A stretch of DNA of 6,148 nucleotides from Campylobacteraceae bacterium (GTDB taxonomy: Bacteria > Campylobacterota > Campylobacteria > Campylobacterales > UBA6016), in assembly GCA_022758985.1 (NCBI GenBank), contig JAEMQC010000020.1:1-6148 (forward strand), in the 5' to 3' direction. Shown here piece by piece: positions 6,070-6,148 of the stretch (position 1 is the first letter of the stretch; the number at the start of each line of letters is the position of its first letter). The notes under the pieces are model-generated. The model ran no database searches, was not told the DNA's origin, and saw only the letters and a list, made by a program, of their open reading frames with translations. Position numbers and translations under genes: made by a program.

Positions 6070-6148
6070 ATGCTGCCGCATCTTATCAAACTCGCATCCG
6101 ATGAATTCAGAGAATATCTAAAGGCAAACGGCATGATTTTAGAGCATG
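6070..6148 (+). CDS. Probable start of an unidentified gene divergent from cosR (truncated by window edge)
   Basis: Twenty-six codons are visible from an ATG at 6070, reading MLPHLIKLASDEFREYLKAN and then GMILEH. The frame runs open to the window end. Third-position usage and the amphipathic helix look protein-like. I do not recognise the family. The start is uncertain. The frame is open upstream to a TAA at 6001-6003, but no other ATG, GTG or TTG occurs in it. The best ribosome-site match (AAGG, 6054-6057) is 12 nt from this ATG, rather far. It sits 7 nt from another ATG at 6065, whose frame stops at 6121 after 18 codons. The -10-like TATAAG at 5999-6004 could serve this gene. The opposite strand is also open here, but that frame crosses the cosR promoter and overlaps the cosR start. 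Confidence 0.45.
   Translation, partial: MLPHLIKLASDEFREYLKANGMILEH

Noticed and set aside
5925..6134. A 69-codon minus-strand open frame overlapping the cosR start
   Set aside because: It would run through the cosR promoter and ribosome site and is antisense to the probable plus-strand gene at 6070. Its translation shows no recognisable feature.
1..6148. A defence system, mobile element, CRISPR array or other undescribed multigene system
   Set aside because: All long reading frames are recognisable housekeeping or regulatory genes in an arrangement known from Campylobacter. There are no transposase remnants, direct-repeat arrays, tRNA-like folds or target-site duplications that I can see.

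Overview
The window looks like chromosomal DNA from a Campylobacter-type epsilonproteobacterium. The evidence is a CosR/HsrA-type orphan response regulator, a cosR-ferredoxin-Ppx/GppA gene cluster and a bamA-tyrA divergent pair. I recall both arrangements from C. jejuni (about Cj0355c-Cj0353c and Cj0129c-Cj0130). Promoters with TGnTATAAT -10 boxes and no clear -35 also fit. Base composition seems less AT-rich than C. jejuni, which suggests a C. concisus/curvus/rectus/showae-like species; that placement is inference, not measured.

Layout. (1) 1-1078, minus strand: tyrA (prephenate dehydrogenase) followed after 10 nt by pyrB (aspartate carbamoyltransferase), which is cut by the window edge. (2) 1079-1246: a divergent regulatory region with an extended -10 promoter for tyrA on the minus strand, a -10 for bamA on the plus strand, and T-tracts at helical spacing between them. 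(3) 1247-3457, plus strand: bamA, the outer-membrane assembly factor, with a TTG start. (4) 3458-3484: a short convergent junction with a Rho-independent terminator for the opposing operon. (5) 3472-5944, minus strand: cosR - 2[4Fe-4S] ferredoxin - ppx/gppA, transcribed from an extended -10 promoter at about 5974-5982. (6) 5945-6148: a divergent regulatory region and the probable first codons of an unidentified plus-strand gene.

The genes cover core functions: tyrosine and pyrimidine synthesis, outer-membrane biogenesis, redox-linked regulation, electron transfer, and polyphosphate/(p)ppGpp phosphatase activity. I see no mobile element, CRISPR array, tRNA, rRNA or unknown multigene system. 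The most interesting points are the CosR protein (no phosphoacceptor Asp, plus a second C-terminal cysteine), a possible CosR operator in its own promoter region, the phased T-tracts upstream of bamA, and the uncharacterised start of the gene divergent from cosR.
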